Shown in pieces: positions 1 through 11,144 of a stretch of 64,000 bases of DNA (position 1 is its first letter; every line of letters starts with the position of its first letter). The stretch lies in contig JAHLJT010003656.1 of the NCBI GenBank assembly GCA_031308135.1, positions 56,340,156 to 56,404,155 of the forward strand, written 5' to 3'. This DNA comes from Acheta domesticus. Lineage: Eukaryota; Arthropoda; Insecta; Orthoptera; Gryllidae. The position numbers and the translations under genes were made by a program. The notes beneath the pieces are model-generated. The model made no database searches. It had not been told where the DNA came from and saw only the letters and a list, made by a program, of their open reading frames with translations.

Positions 1-440
1 ATAAAAATAGTTTCCCTAGAGATCTATAGAGATTGGATTTTTACGTAATTACATATTTTTTGTTTTTCTACTTACCGTTCTCAAAATTGTAATATTGGGG
101 AATCATAGCCCTCCTAACACAATATCGAATTTTTTCATTATATGTATTTACATATTTTGTACTATATTACATATTTTGCTGTTTTCACAATATATTTTCT
201 TATTTTATCAATTTCTTCAATTTAATTACATTTTCTATGAAAAGGTGTATTTTTTTAAAAAAATCAGCATTTTCCCTACATTATTGGGGAAATCTAGGTT
301 TTCAAAGAATCATTGACACCGCGTTTTGTGATTTGTAACCTTAATTTTCGAGAAAAATTTTCGATGGCCGACGTGTAACACTTCGATGAAGATACTGCAT
401 GCTACAGCATAAGTTTGCTGGTCGTAGATCTATCTCGCCA
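1..440. other. AT-rich stretch, no gene seen
   Basis: Very AT-rich, with long T runs. The one open frame of 73 codons (from 95) is dominated by I, F and Y, as expected from AT-rich DNA. No splice or repeat structure was recognised apart from one isolated GTAAGT on the minus strand near 72. Confidence 0.5.
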
Positions 441-449
441 GTTTGTGCG

Positions 450-572
450 ATGGCTTCTATTGCGACCAGTCCGGCTTCTAAACTACGGTCCTGGATTACA
501 ATAGATGAAGCTTTTACTACTGACGAGAAAGTTTTATGATGTAAAGTGAGCGGTTTTTCTAAATGTAATTTC
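450..572 (+). pseudogene. Possible BED/CGGBP1-like zinc-finger fragment (hAT-derived)
   Basis: An ATG at 450 opens 29 codons containing the peptide SKLRSWITIDEAFTTDEKVL, then a TGA. Reading through the stop gives CKVSGFSKCNF. This layout (basic start, an aromatic/acidic stretch, F-T-T-D-x-K, then a Cys pair) resembles the N-terminal zinc finger of CGGBP1-like proteins, which derive from hAT transposases. An intact member would be expected to have Y or F where the TGA sits and Cys where the Ser of CKVS sits, so this copy looks broken. The match is from memory over about 35 residues only. Chance resemblance cannot be excluded. Confidence 0.3.
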
Positions 573-715
573 TAGCTATGTAAATGTGTTTTTAATTAGA
601 GAATTTTAATATTACATATTACACCCGATCTTATATATTTATTACATATTATTACTGTTTTCGTCACATTTTTATGTACATATTTTGACTGACTTTAATA
701 CTGCATATATTTCCG

Positions 716-1017
716 GTGTCTAGTGCTGTGTGTGCAGCGCGTGCGGGTGCCGAGCGCGTGGGCGACGGCCCGTGCCTGTCGGGAGCGATTACCACGCGCC
801 CACTAACGCTCCCGCTAACAAACTCCCTAACGAGCAGCCTAACCAGCCGCCCGCCCGGAGGCAAACACCAGCGCCACCTGCCACTCGCGCTGCGCCGACG
901 CGGCGCGTCGCGACGCCCTGGGGACGGCGGCGCGGGTGGCGCGGACGGCGTGGGCCAACGCGGGAGGGGACGGACGTCGAAACATCTCCGTCGTTGGAGA
1001 GAACGGTCGTGATTTAG
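716..1017. other. Isolated GC/CpG-rich block
   Basis: About 300 bp of CpG-dense DNA in otherwise AT-rich sequence. It is open in several frames on both strands (frames of 95-161 codons), a result of few AT-rich stop codons rather than coding. No protein was recognised. It may be a small CpG island or a GC-rich piece of an old mobile element. Confidence 0.5.
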
Positions 1018-1020
1018 GCT

Positions 1021-1814
1021 TGGCGGCATTGCGGCGAAGTGGTCACATACTATTATCACCAAAGACCAATGAAAGTATAGTGGGTACAAATGAAATGAAC
1101 CATGTAAATGAATGGGAGTATAGCAAGTGAATGTGATATGACCAAACAAAAGTATAGAAAGCGTTTCAGAAGTTGGATTATCCCAATAGATGAAGAAATT
1201 GTAAGGTCATATTATCAACCTATACAGTGACCAAGCATGGCGTGGGGTAGTTTCATTTAATAAAACATAAAATTAAATTTCATAAATATTTTCTTTCTTT
1301 TCTTTTCATAAAAAATTGTTTTCTTTCTTTTCCTTTCATAAGAAGAAACAAAGATTTTTAGACTACCAATCTATTGTGTTTAGTCACGGCAGGTTTGCGT
1401 ACAGGACTTTGTCCTCTGCGAAATGATGTCGTATTTAACATTATTTGTATATGTTCAACCTGAAATGTTATTTTACTTTATTTGTATTTTTACAACCTAT
1501 AAATAAATAAATATATTATAGATACAGATGAAAACTGTCCTGTGTATGGCTCGACAGCCTTCTACGGGTCTTTACCGACCAGCGGTGACCCAGCATCTCG
1601 GCCATGGGATGAGGGGTTCGTGTGGTTAGCAATAATTGTAAGACATCCCTTTACCATATAAACTGGTCTTCATTACCTTACGGAGAGCTTTAGGTGAAAA
1701 CTTGTGATGCTAAAACAGCACGTACTTTCTGGCCCGTATTTTCACGCAAAATTGGGTGAAAACTACTCAACTTTTTAAGCAACTGTACAAGTACTTATTT
1801 CAAAATCTACCATT
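1021..1814. other. Unannotated stretch with a small T/C-rich duplication
   Basis: No gene seen. At about 1288-1340 a pyrimidine-rich motif of about 24 bases ending in CATAA occurs twice in tandem with small changes. Confidence 0.4.
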
Positions 1815-2243
1815 TATACTGCGAGTAATATTTCTACCGACTTGACAGCTTCAGGCTGACAGGGGAGAGGGGGTTTCGTTATCCAATCAGAGGCTTTAAA
1901 TTATGATGATGTCACTACAGAGTTGCCAACGTTTACTGTACTTATGGGGTCTCGCTGTACTTACTTTCATCTGCTTTGCGCGTGTTATGCAAAAATGTTT
2001 CATTATTCCTTGTTTTGGCAGGATTATAGTGTAAGGGACTGCGATAAAATTGTGTAACAGAATTTCATCAAATAAACTAGTGTCATTATTACAGTTCTAC
2101 CAAAAATACAATAAGCTGGACGTGTATGCCTCAACAGCTGATCTGACGCAAGAACGAATACGTGTGAGCCGCCCGAGTAAGTGGCAACATCGCTCTCCCC
2201 CACTCCCAGCTGTCAAGTCGGCAGAAGTTTTGCTCGCAGTATA
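1815..2243. mobile_element. MITE with 36-bp terminal inverted repeats (TA-type)
   Basis: The left end (1815-1850) starts TATACTGCGAG and ends CCGACTTGACAGCT. The reverse complement of 2208-2243 starts and ends with the same words, and the arms agree at 32 of 36 positions. Total length is about 429 bp, with no transposase coding. The TATA at both tips fits insertion at a TA dinucleotide, as in Tc1/mariner-type MITEs, but the palindromic tips make the exact boundary uncertain. Confidence 0.75.
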
Positions 2244-2289
2244 GGAACAAATTTCACTGTGAGATAAAATCTTATATTTAATATTTTGT

Positions 2290-3262
2290 TTGCGGGAAGA
2301 TGCCAAGAAAAAATTTAAACTTTTCCAATTTTTCCAAAAATCAGGGTTTTCGACGAACATGAGACCTGCACCATTCTCTTAAAACGTCCTTCGCACAATC
2401 CAACAAACAACAAAATTTAATAAAAAACGATGGAGCCAGTTCTTTGAAAATTTGGAAAATGTCCCAGTGGCTTCACATAAAGTACCCCCAAAATTAAAAT
2501 ATCGGTTTCAAATTCAAGGGACCAAGACATCAGCAAGATCGATTAAGAAGGATCAATTTTCGAGAAAATCGGCTAAACAGTTTAAACCAGGGGTGTCCAA
2601 CCGGTGGCCCGTGTGCCGCATGCGGCCATTTATTGTGGCCCGCGAAAGGTTCTTATTGAAAAGTGAAAGTTCCTTGCATCTATATCGGGTGAGAACACTA
2701 TGTGCCTAGCTCGCGCGCGCTGTCAGGGCCACACCCCTTAATGTAAAACTGGGTTAAATTTAGATATAAGGATCTTTTCTAGTAAATTCAGAAACTGAAC
2801 ATTATTCCAATGTGTTTCACTGCGTTGTGCATGATACAGTTTGATATCACGCATTGTTCTATCCCCACCTTCCCGTTTCAGAGAAGCCGGGCAAAATGCG
2901 AATCTCAACAATACGTGGAATTAAGGTGTGGATCGCCTGAGTAATGACAGAATGGCCTGCAACCATATTAAAGGGTTTAGTTGTAGCCCTTGAAGCCTTG
3001 CAAGTTGGACATCCCTGGTTTAGACGTACGGACAGAGACATTTTGCCGTCTTTCGATTTTTCGATATCAAAGACTTATAAAACTTGGATTCTGGCTTGAC
3101 CACGAGTTTGAGGATTTTTTTTCCTAAATTTAGCAAGAGGTTTTATCAACGTTTTCTTTACAAGAGCCCTAACATAAGAGTTTTTCTGCCAAATATTCGC
3201 CGTTCTTTTCGCGCAGCTTTACATAACTCTACTCCGTAGCGAGAAAGTAAAAACATTTTATT
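2290..3262 (+). repeat. Interspersed repeat family, copy A (interrupted)
   Basis: One of five relics of the same non-coding family in this window (others at 11145-11790, 23490-24086, 35530-35800 and 37865-38075). Shared landmarks, in order, are AAAATTAAAATATCGGTTTC, a GACGGACAGACG-type motif, TTTTTCGGTATCAA, GGATTCTGGCT followed by CCACGAG, and CGAGAAAGTAAAA near the 3' side. In this copy a 430-bp hAT MITE separates the first part from GTACGGACAGAGACATTTTG. No coding capacity. The class is unknown. Confidence 0.7.
2588..3017. mobile_element. hAT-type MITE with 8-bp target duplication, nested in repeat copy A
   Basis: The left tip is CAGGGGTGTCCAAC and the right tip, reverse-complemented, is CAGGGATGTCCAAC (13 of 14). 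Flanks are GTTTAAAC at 2580-2587 and GTTTAGAC at 3018-3025, an 8-bp target duplication with one change. The subterminal GGTGGCCC...GCCGCATGCGGCC is typical of hAT/Charlie-like elements. About 430 bp, no open frame of note, hence non-autonomous. Confidence 0.85.
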
Positions 3263-4091
3263 GTCTTTATGTAACAGCCCAAAATAGTTTGCTGAAGAAG
3301 ATATACGAGGTAATTTGAGACATTTTTTAAATCACAGATATTTCCCTTTTTGAATGTAATTATCTGGAAGTTGCCTACCGACTCAAGAGGGATACATGCA
3401 GATTACAATCGAGAATATTTGAGAAAATAAAAAAAATCAGTATATCACTTAATACAAGACCGCAAGTGGTCGTGGATATAACACACAATGCCAGATGCAG
3501 AAAATAAACTTCCTAAATGAATGCTCTCTTAAAAAGAATGAGCAAGAAGTAGAAGTGTTTGAAGATCCCACAAACTAAAGATTGGTAATGCAATCAGGAA
3601 ATCGCAAAAGAAGAAGACAAAGCAAAAGAAAAAAGCTGAAAAAAGAAAACGGAGCACTGAAGAAAAAGAAGAAGAAAAAAAGAAGAAGAAAAAAGGAGAA
3701 AAGGCAAAAATGAAGAAAAGGAAGGAGTATTTGAAGTCCTAGATTGCATTGTTTTACAAAATACTTGTACACTGTTTTACAAAAGATATGGTTTTGCAAC
3801 AGGAAAACTCTTCGTATTTTTTTAAAATTTCAGCAAACGCAACGAAAAATAGTTGGAAAACGTACTACATAATTCGCATTGAAAACATTTGTACTTTATT
3901 TCCTGGATCGATTAAGACATGGTTTTTCTTTGCATACAAAGTTCAAGTAACTAACCCAAACTAATTGAATTTGCTTTCTTCTGAAGCATAGAGCCAAGCT
4001 GCTTACTTCTCCGGCAATTCCTTTTCTCGGAGTTATCCATCAAGTAATAATCTTTGCATTAGCAGTGCTGATCATCTCTTGTTATTTGCAG
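3263..4091. other. No gene; purine-rich low-complexity run
   Basis: A GAA-rich tract at about 3596-3725 accounts for the F/L/S-rich minus-strand frame there. Nothing else was recognised. Confidence 0.45.
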
Positions 4092-4138
4092 AATTCTCTG
4101 AAATGTGGATGACGAATTTGCGTGAGGATGGTAGAGAG
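4092..4138 (+). CDS. Candidate 47-nt internal coding exon
   Basis: A pyrimidine-rich acceptor (CTCTTGTTATTTGCAG) is followed by 47 nt, then GAG and a GTAAGC donor. Only one of the three frames is open: two bases of a split codon, then FSEMWMTNLREDGRE. The other two frames contain stops. The peptide has a normal amino-acid mix in a region where random frames are I/F/K-rich. No gene was identified and no partner exon was found. It could be a chance match of splice signals. Confidence 0.3.
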
Positions 4139-5330
4139 GTAAGCACATTAACGTGAAGTAATAGAAATTCGATCTATTGGGAGAGAAAAGACGTTCCAGA
4201 ATTTATTAGGATGCTCCTTGTCGTACGGCGATATCATAAATCATTCCGAGGTGAATTATTGCTGATTCAATGTCCAATTTAAGTTAACAACAAGAAGTTC
4301 GGCTTCAGCTCATTTTACAAATGAAAATGGTTTAATGAATGTGATTGTCAGCCTACCATCCTTTACTACATAAATCCATTAACACCCTCCCTACATTTAC
4401 GAATGAAATTTTTCTCTCAACCAAAACTGGAGTGGCTCCGTCTGAATTTAAAATGATATTCTATTTACAATTAATTATTTACAATAACAGTGATATTGGT
4501 CGCTCGTTTCTTCTTCTTCTTCCTCTTCATCCTTTTCTTCTTAAATTAATTTGCGAAACGAAACTTATAATATTAAATTACGGTTTTATTGTAAAATAAT
4601 GATATTGTTACTTGAATATAGTCTCGTCGACTGAGAGGATCGAATCCTTTCAAAATGTAGTATATTAGTAAAGGGCCACAAAATAATTCCCAGCACTTAC
4701 TATCCACCAACTTTTCTTAATGATAACGAAAAAATTTGTGAAATGAAAAAGTTATTCGTTAAAAATACTCAAAATTCGAATACGTTTACATAGAATCGTT
4801 AGCTTTTCTGTTAAGTTTAAATTTTGAAACCATATTTAGAACATTATTTCACTTTTTTTGTTTAACCCCTTTTACAAGTTTTAGATTAATTTCAATGCCT
4901 AACTGCAATTTGAACAAATTTCAATATTTGAGAATTACCTACATCTTTGTTCTGTAGTCCTCCTGTTTCATTTTCGTGTCAGTACGTTACGGTGCAATCA
5001 CAGAAAACTAAAAAAATAATAAAAAACTTTAAAACATTAACCAAACTAACATTTTTAAGCATTTATTAAACGAACAATAATTTTTGTGAATAATATTGTT
5101 AATTTAGAGCTTAGGGTTCTTATTCCTTTTTTTTTGAGAACCAATTCTTTCTCTTCTTTCCTTTACGCCTTATCAACGACGGGTTACCCATTCGACGTAT
5201 TCTTTCTTGTCTTGTTCCTTGCGCTTGACTTCTCGTATTGTGGATCCACTCTTAAGGCATATTTCTGCTCAGCATCCTTCGCAAGGAGAACCAATGCATT
5301 TCTCTAAAATGGAGGGGGGGTACAAGTATT
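4139..5330. other. Unannotated AT-rich stretch
   Basis: Contains a TTC-rich run near 4508-4545 and short AT-rich open frames that look random. No repeat or gene recognised. Confidence 0.45.
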
Positions 5331-5580
5331 TCCCATCGCTTCCGGGACGGACGGGTCGTGCCTGACAAACGGGATTCTTTTGGCGTGCAGCGGACGTACG
5401 GCGAGGCTGCCCATCGCCTTCTCGATTCATTCATTAGAGGCGGTGGGCGCTGGAGCGCGGCCAAAAGCAGCCGCTCGCGCAGCGCCACGCCGCCCCATTC
5501 GCATTCATTGCACGGCTCAGAGGCCGCCCTTTCCAGAGCGCGCACATACAGCTGTTGGCCACGCGTGTAAAGAAGCAACG
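5331..5580. other. GC/CpG-rich block
   Basis: About 250 bp of CpG-rich DNA, open on both strands (frames of 70-108 codons). No recognised protein and no paired exon signals. Probably a small CpG island or a GC-rich element fragment. Confidence 0.45.
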
Positions 5581-6379
5581 CCCTGCATTTCGTGTTGGAA
5601 TTTTTCTGTTACAATGATTTGAGTGTCCAAATAGGTATAGACTAGCGTACCCAGGCGAGAACCCTCGCTTGCTATAACCCACGCTCTTCCTTATTTTTCC
5701 ATTTCCATATTAAGCCTGTAATATATAGTTTTCTTCAAGACCGTCTTATCATCCGTCACTTGTTCTATACGTCGCCTTGTAATTGATAACAATATAATAC
5801 ATCCTTGTCAATACAAAACTATTCTTATTTTAACTTTATTATTGAGGAAAGAGGTACACCCGTGTAATTCACTCGCATGGAATATCAAGTAATTAGTAAT
5901 GTCATATACAATTGCAGATTCTACAGGCTCTGAACAGTGGGGTAGAATCGAGAAGCAAAAATGTAATAGAATGGTCCAGCAAAAGCAGAATTGAACCAGC
6001 AAAAATGTAATAGAATGGTCAAGAAGATCTCATCTTGTAGATTACGGTGTGAGGAACGTGAGTCCTTTGGTCTCAAAATTGTAACTTTTAAGCCACTAGA
6101 ACGCTTCTTTTCGGAGTTATTTAACGTTATATATAAAAAAAAAATCCTGACGAGCGTTGCGGGTTGCATTTACGTGAATCTGTAGATGCGTTTTTAAACA
6201 AATCTTTAATCTTTTTTACGTTAAAGTGCAATTCGTCACGTCTCTGTGAAATTCTCTTTCTTTAGAGACCTCGTTTATAAAGATTGGTTGCATGTGAAGG
6301 TATACCACTGAAATAAGATAGGAGACTATCTTCCCCTTCTCTAATGTCGCTACCGCCCTATGAATTGTCATTAGCATTC
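5581..6379. other. Unannotated stretch with a 23-bp direct duplication
   Basis: AGCAAAAATGTAATAGAATG plus GTC occurs at 5954-5976 and again, identically, at 5998-6020, 44 bp apart. Otherwise nothing was recognised. Confidence 0.5.
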
Positions 6380-6716
6380 TGGGACGGGCACGGGCACTAG
6401 CCAGACGTGCCAACTGATTGGCTGCCCAGATGGGCACGGACACGGGACAGACAAGCTCGGGCACCTGCCACACGAACACGGGCACCGGTCAGAGGCGCAA
6501 GGGAACCGGCCAAACAAGCACTGGCACCTGCCAGATGGAGACGAGCACCGGTCAGACCGGCAAAAGGGTACGGGGACCGCTCAGACAGGGCACGGGACAG
6601 ACGGGCTCGGGCACCGGCTACACGGCCACAGGCACCAACCAGACGGACACGAGCACCAGCCAGAGGGGTACGGGCACCAGCCAGACGGGTACGGGCACCG
6701 GCCAGACAAGCATGGG
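6380..6716. repeat. 18-bp GC-rich minisatellite, about 18 degenerate copies
   Basis: The unit is close to ACGGGCACCGGCCAGACG. Because 18 is a multiple of 3 and the unit lacks stops, at least two plus frames and one minus frame stay open (124-131 codons), giving TGTGQT-type and VRLAGA-type six-residue repeats. Copies differ at a few positions each. No start context, splice sites or non-repetitive protein part supports a gene. AT-rich sequence borders it sharply on both sides. Confidence 0.8.
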
Positions 6717-7539
6717 AATATTTTGCAGATTCTTTAAATTTAAGCCCCTTCTTGTCACTGCGCCAATTCATTTACTCTTAATGAACATTCTTCGAAATGT
6801 AATGCACATTTAATTTTATTGCAACAACGTATATTAATCTAGGTATATCGCAGGAATTTGCTAATAGTCATTCACTTTATAATTGCATGTTATATTGACC
6901 ACATGCGAAATTTTGGTAGCGTGTTTAATCGATAATCGCTTTGTCTAGTACAGGTCTACAGAGATCAATAATGGACAAATTGATCATTATTGATTTATTC
7001 AGCAACGAAATTACTGAAAAACGGATGTTTCGTGCCTGCGTTTACAACGTGAATTAAAAGTGTTTGCTGGGAACGCGATAATACATATATTTATTGACTT
7101 TCGTTCCTCTTTGAAGTGTACCTTTTGGCCGTGTTGATTTATTAATTATTGAGCTTTTGAAAACGCTTTGATATTATGACGCAAATTAAAGTGTCAACAT
7201 CATTTTATCCAGGTAGCAATACGTCCTGGCGTCTCTGATATTTTTTTCATGTTAGCCCAGAAGTACAATTGCGAATTTCCATTAGCAGCCTTCGTCTGTC
7301 ATTTTGATCCGCGCATGAACAAGTCGTGTGCACGCACTATGCAATCAACCGTTTGAATTGACTATGGCATATTAATAACGTGGATATTTGCACCATGGTC
7401 AACGACAGCGCAATGTTTCTTGAATACGAATGAAAGACATGCGCGCAACGACACTCAATATCCAAATTGCGGTTTTTCTTAATTTCACGAGTTCATAACC
7501 TTCATCTTTGATTTAATCAGTTATTTTAATGACCAAAGG
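6717..7539. other. Unannotated AT-rich stretch
   Basis: No gene, tandem repeat or terminal inverted repeat was seen. Confidence 0.4.
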
Positions 7540-8643
7540 GAAGGCTCATCTTCTTCGTCGTGCTTAGGCAGTGTTGCCATGTTGCACCTACTGATCTTCC
7601 CATATCTTTGGTGGTTGACCAACATCTCTTCTTTCTTGAGGAATATAATTATACACTGCCCGTGGATCTCTTGAGGTATTTGTTCTATTCATAAACGAGA
7701 CATTTTTCTTTCTAAGTTGTCACTTTTGATAATTAAGTTCTTTTCATTCGTATATTAAGTTCTTCACTTACTGTATTGATTATATTATAGTCAAATCTTA
7801 CCACCTACCTTAGAAATTTCATTTAATGGTTTCTAGTCTTCTTTTATCTATTTGTAATAATAAACACACCCATACATCAGAATGGAAACAGATACTATAA
7901 AATATTCTATAAAATTTCTGGAAGATATCTGTATTTAGATTTCTTCCGAATGTTCTTTTGAGAAGTTAAATTAATGTAATTGTATCTTTATTTTCTTTTG
8001 CATATCATTATACTTAAGGCCGGTAAAATATACAAGCTATTTAAATTTTGTCACTTGTTCATCAGCGCAGTTTTCAACAATACTTTTTGAGCGAATCATT
8101 TCCTTTCCTTTGAATGCCATTTTGCCAGCAAACAATGCCACTTTGGTTTTTCCTTTACATATTTAGTTATATTTTGGAGCTATTTAGTAGAGCTATAAAA
8201 CTGCTTTTTGTAGATTGTCTTGAATGTTACTGAAAATAGCTTCATCATCTGCAAAGAGAGTTGTCATAATAAAACGAGTTGAAAGCAATTTTCATGAGAA
8301 TAACAATGTAATTTCCATATCCATTCTCTAGTAATTTCGTTCATTTAAATGTTAAATAAAATTGTAGATATGCTGCATCCTTGAGATACTCCTAAATTAG
8401 TTACCCTTCTATGTTTATGATTGTTTTGGATAATTATACAGAATTTTATACATGCAGTGTATTACTGAAATCAAATGTACGAGAATCCCTCTGTTGTTCA
8501 TCGTTTTCCAAAGTGTTTCTTGTTTAATTCTGTCAAATGCTTTTCTATAATCAATGAAGAGTGTGTGGGTTTCTTTCGTATATTATGTTTCTCTAGTACT
8601 TGATATATCGAGAAAACGTTGTCAGTGGATGATCTACCATGGC

Positions 8644-8684
<41 letters not shown>

Positions 8685-8950
8685 ATAAATTCCGATATTT
8701 GAGTTTACGGATACTTCCGTCTTCCTTTGGTGATGTTAAAAAAATGTATCACTATACCTTGCTGATGCCTTGAATATTCTTTCTCCGTAAATTAATAATA
8801 CTATCTGGACATAATCCACACTATCTTAAAAACAAAACGTTCATAATCCAAATTATTCCATCAGTCAAAATAACTTCCTTTCACACACCGTTTCACAATA
8901 ACCTTCTCACCATTTCTTTTCCGTTGTTGATCATTTCTGTTGTCATGACA
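7540..8950 (-). mobile_element. Decayed non-LTR retrotransposon (LINE), reverse-transcriptase region
   Basis: On the minus strand several reverse-transcriptase motifs appear in the right order, with frameshifts and stops between them: EMINNGKEMVRRLL (near 8925), GRSSTDN (8618-8638), FIDYRKAFDRIKQETLW (starting at 8558), GVSQGCSISTILFN (near 8350-8392), the catalytic FADDEAIF (8232-8255), and MAFKGKEMIRSK (about 8087-8122). The last is typical of the connection region in a widespread insect LINE family. The 3' end seems to lie near 7540, where a GAAGAAG-type tail begins. A CT microsatellite at 8646-8679 interrupts the coding remnant. The copy cannot be active. Confidence 0.85.
8646..8679. repeat. 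(CT)n microsatellite
   Basis: About 17 uninterrupted TC repeats, lying inside the LINE remnant just upstream of its GRSSTDN motif. Confidence 0.95.
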
Positions 8951-10660
8951 TCCATAGCTCATTGCTTACTACATAGTCTTTCCCTTCTGTGGGCTTTGCG
9001 GCAATCAGGGATTCATTACAATATTAAAAGGAAGGGTACCTTATTCTCTAAAGAGAGGGTAAAATATAAAAACCATTATAAAATGAAAGATGTGACTATA
9101 TTCGCTCAATGTTGATCAATCGTCTATAGTATTCTCAAGAAACTAAAATTCAGCGAAGTCTTGTGTCTCAAAATCATTTTTTAAATATTACACACATGTG
9201 ATGTTACTTAACGTTAGTGTTCAATAGGATTTTTTTCGATGTGATTGAGTTGAGGTTCAGAATTCAAAAAAACAAACAACTCTTTTGACGACCTAACAAA
9301 ACCTAAAAACGTGTTTATTTTGCTCAGTTTTTTGTTTTATTAAACAGTTATGAAAGTGGCAAGATGTTGAGAAACGATTAAAATTAGTTACTATTATTGT
9401 AGTTACTACTATGTTAATTACTACATTATTGTATTAATCTACAATAATGTAGTAACCAAAAGTATGCTACTTCCAAATGTGCAATAACATACAAGCGTTG
9501 AGAATATTACTGAAATGAGATTACAACATGTAACTATGAACTCTGAGAATCTCCATTACAAATCGGACACTACAGTGAAACATGGCTAGAAAAAACTTCT
9601 GTAGGTTTAATACTTACGAATTTCACAAAATATTTGTTTTGTTTTTCCCATACTTTGAAAATGCTATTTTACGTGAGCACATTGTCATCTTCCGGATTTC
9701 GGATCCTGAAGGGTATATAATTAAGAGCCTTGAACAGAACCTTGTACTATAATGACTAACCGGTGCAAAGCGTGCATGCTCGCAAAAAAAGTGTCAAATT
9801 TCAATACAAATGCAAAAAAATTTAAATGTAATACAAACTAAGCAAAATAAAATGAAACACTGTGTCATCATGTTAACGATGATGCAACGACTAACGAGCG
9901 TAACGAGAAAAGAATGAGTAATGAATGAATAAAAAAATAATGCAAGGCAAAACCTGAAAAATGTCGTAACCTCAACAGGTTAAAAAATATATTTGGCATA
10001 ACCGCGTGAATCCTACAATTTTTATTGTAATTGAGTAAAAATAATTTTACTATAATAAAAACCTACAAAACGTATGCAATTTTTGAAACGTGGAGTGATT
10101 ATTTTTAGCTTACAGTAGCCACCAGCCCCACAAACATCAAAGGGTAAATCAGCTGGAGGCACTTTTCATACAGTTGCGTAAACCTCACGAACGCTGTGTT
10201 CAGGTGCTTGCATCTGACCTCGCTGATCGCATCGCGAACTCAACCTCGCTGTTCACGTGATGCGTAGTTTGATCGAAATCTCACGAAACGCGTGCCTGCA
10301 GAGAAAAAAGCAACAAAAATCTTCTCCTGCCATCACAGCAGGGACCCTCTGTTTGCTCCGTTAACCTCCACCGTATATATTGGCATTTGGAAACTTGTCA
10401 GGTTGATCTAACTTTTAAGAGTGGTTTCTGAAGTACTAAGTTTCTTGTTTTCGAGTTGCGAGTACAGTGTGAAAGGCGACGAGAAGGAGCGGGCTGTGCA
10501 ACAGGAAAGATAGAATAGGAGAGATAAAAGAAAGGAGGGGAGATGAACGAAGACGAAAGACGGGAAAGCAGTGACAACACCAGCACAACTCGGGAGATTG
10601 ATAAGCGTGGCGTGTCGCGACACGACGTGGCAGAATAATGTCATGGTGACTTCAATAAAA
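8951..10660. other. Unannotated stretch with a perfect 16-bp hairpin
   Basis: TTACTACATTATTGTA at 9418-9433 pairs perfectly with 9440-9455 across a 6-nt loop. The 14-bp palindrome CGTGTCGCGACACG lies at 10611-10624. A minus-strand acceptor-like tract (TTTTTTCTCTGCAG near 10285-10300) has only short open sequence behind it. No gene assigned. Confidence 0.45.
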
Positions 10661-10807
10661 GGGTCATCCATAAATTACCGCTAAAGGGGGAGGGAGGGGG
10701 TCGGAGGCAGCGTTATGCTGAATTACATAGATATAGGGAAGTGCGTTACAAGGGGAAGGGGGTATTGAAAATACTCGAAATTTGTTACGTAATTTATGGA
10801 CGGTCCC
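10661..10807. mobile_element. Short G-rich MITE with CCATAAATTAC ends
   Basis: The left tip is GGGTCATCCATAAATTAC. The right tip reverse-complemented is GGGACCGTCCATAAATTAC, the same word with one indel. The inside holds two G-rich stretches (GGGGGAGGGAGGGGG and AGGGGAAGGGGG). About 147 bp, non-coding. I know this type as a common short non-autonomous element in insects. I do not assign a superfamily. Confidence 0.8.
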
Positions 10808-11144
10808 AAACGTTCGTATTTCTTATCTTGATCAAATTAATATTTTGAACCGAATAAATTTTCTAAAAGCCATTAAAACTATAAGGAGAAGAAAATTATA
10901 TTTGTAGAATGCAATGAATGGACGTCGTTGCAATATCGTAGCATTGAATGGACATATATGCGTCAGTATATAGTTTCGCTGTTTTCGACAGTTTATGCAA
11001 ATTGTATAAAAGATAATAGTGGAAACTCGGGCAAATCAGCTTGAGCGGCACAGGCGACAAGTGATTGTGCTGCCCCTAGCGGCCTGAGGTGTACACTACA
11101 AGACAGAGGTAAATGTTGCCAATAAAATACAACCGTGTGTAGCA

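Noticed and set aside
10270..10300. Good minus-strand acceptor TTTTTTCTCTGCAG as the start of an exon
   Set aside because: The best frame behind it stays open for only about 18 codons and no convincing donor follows.
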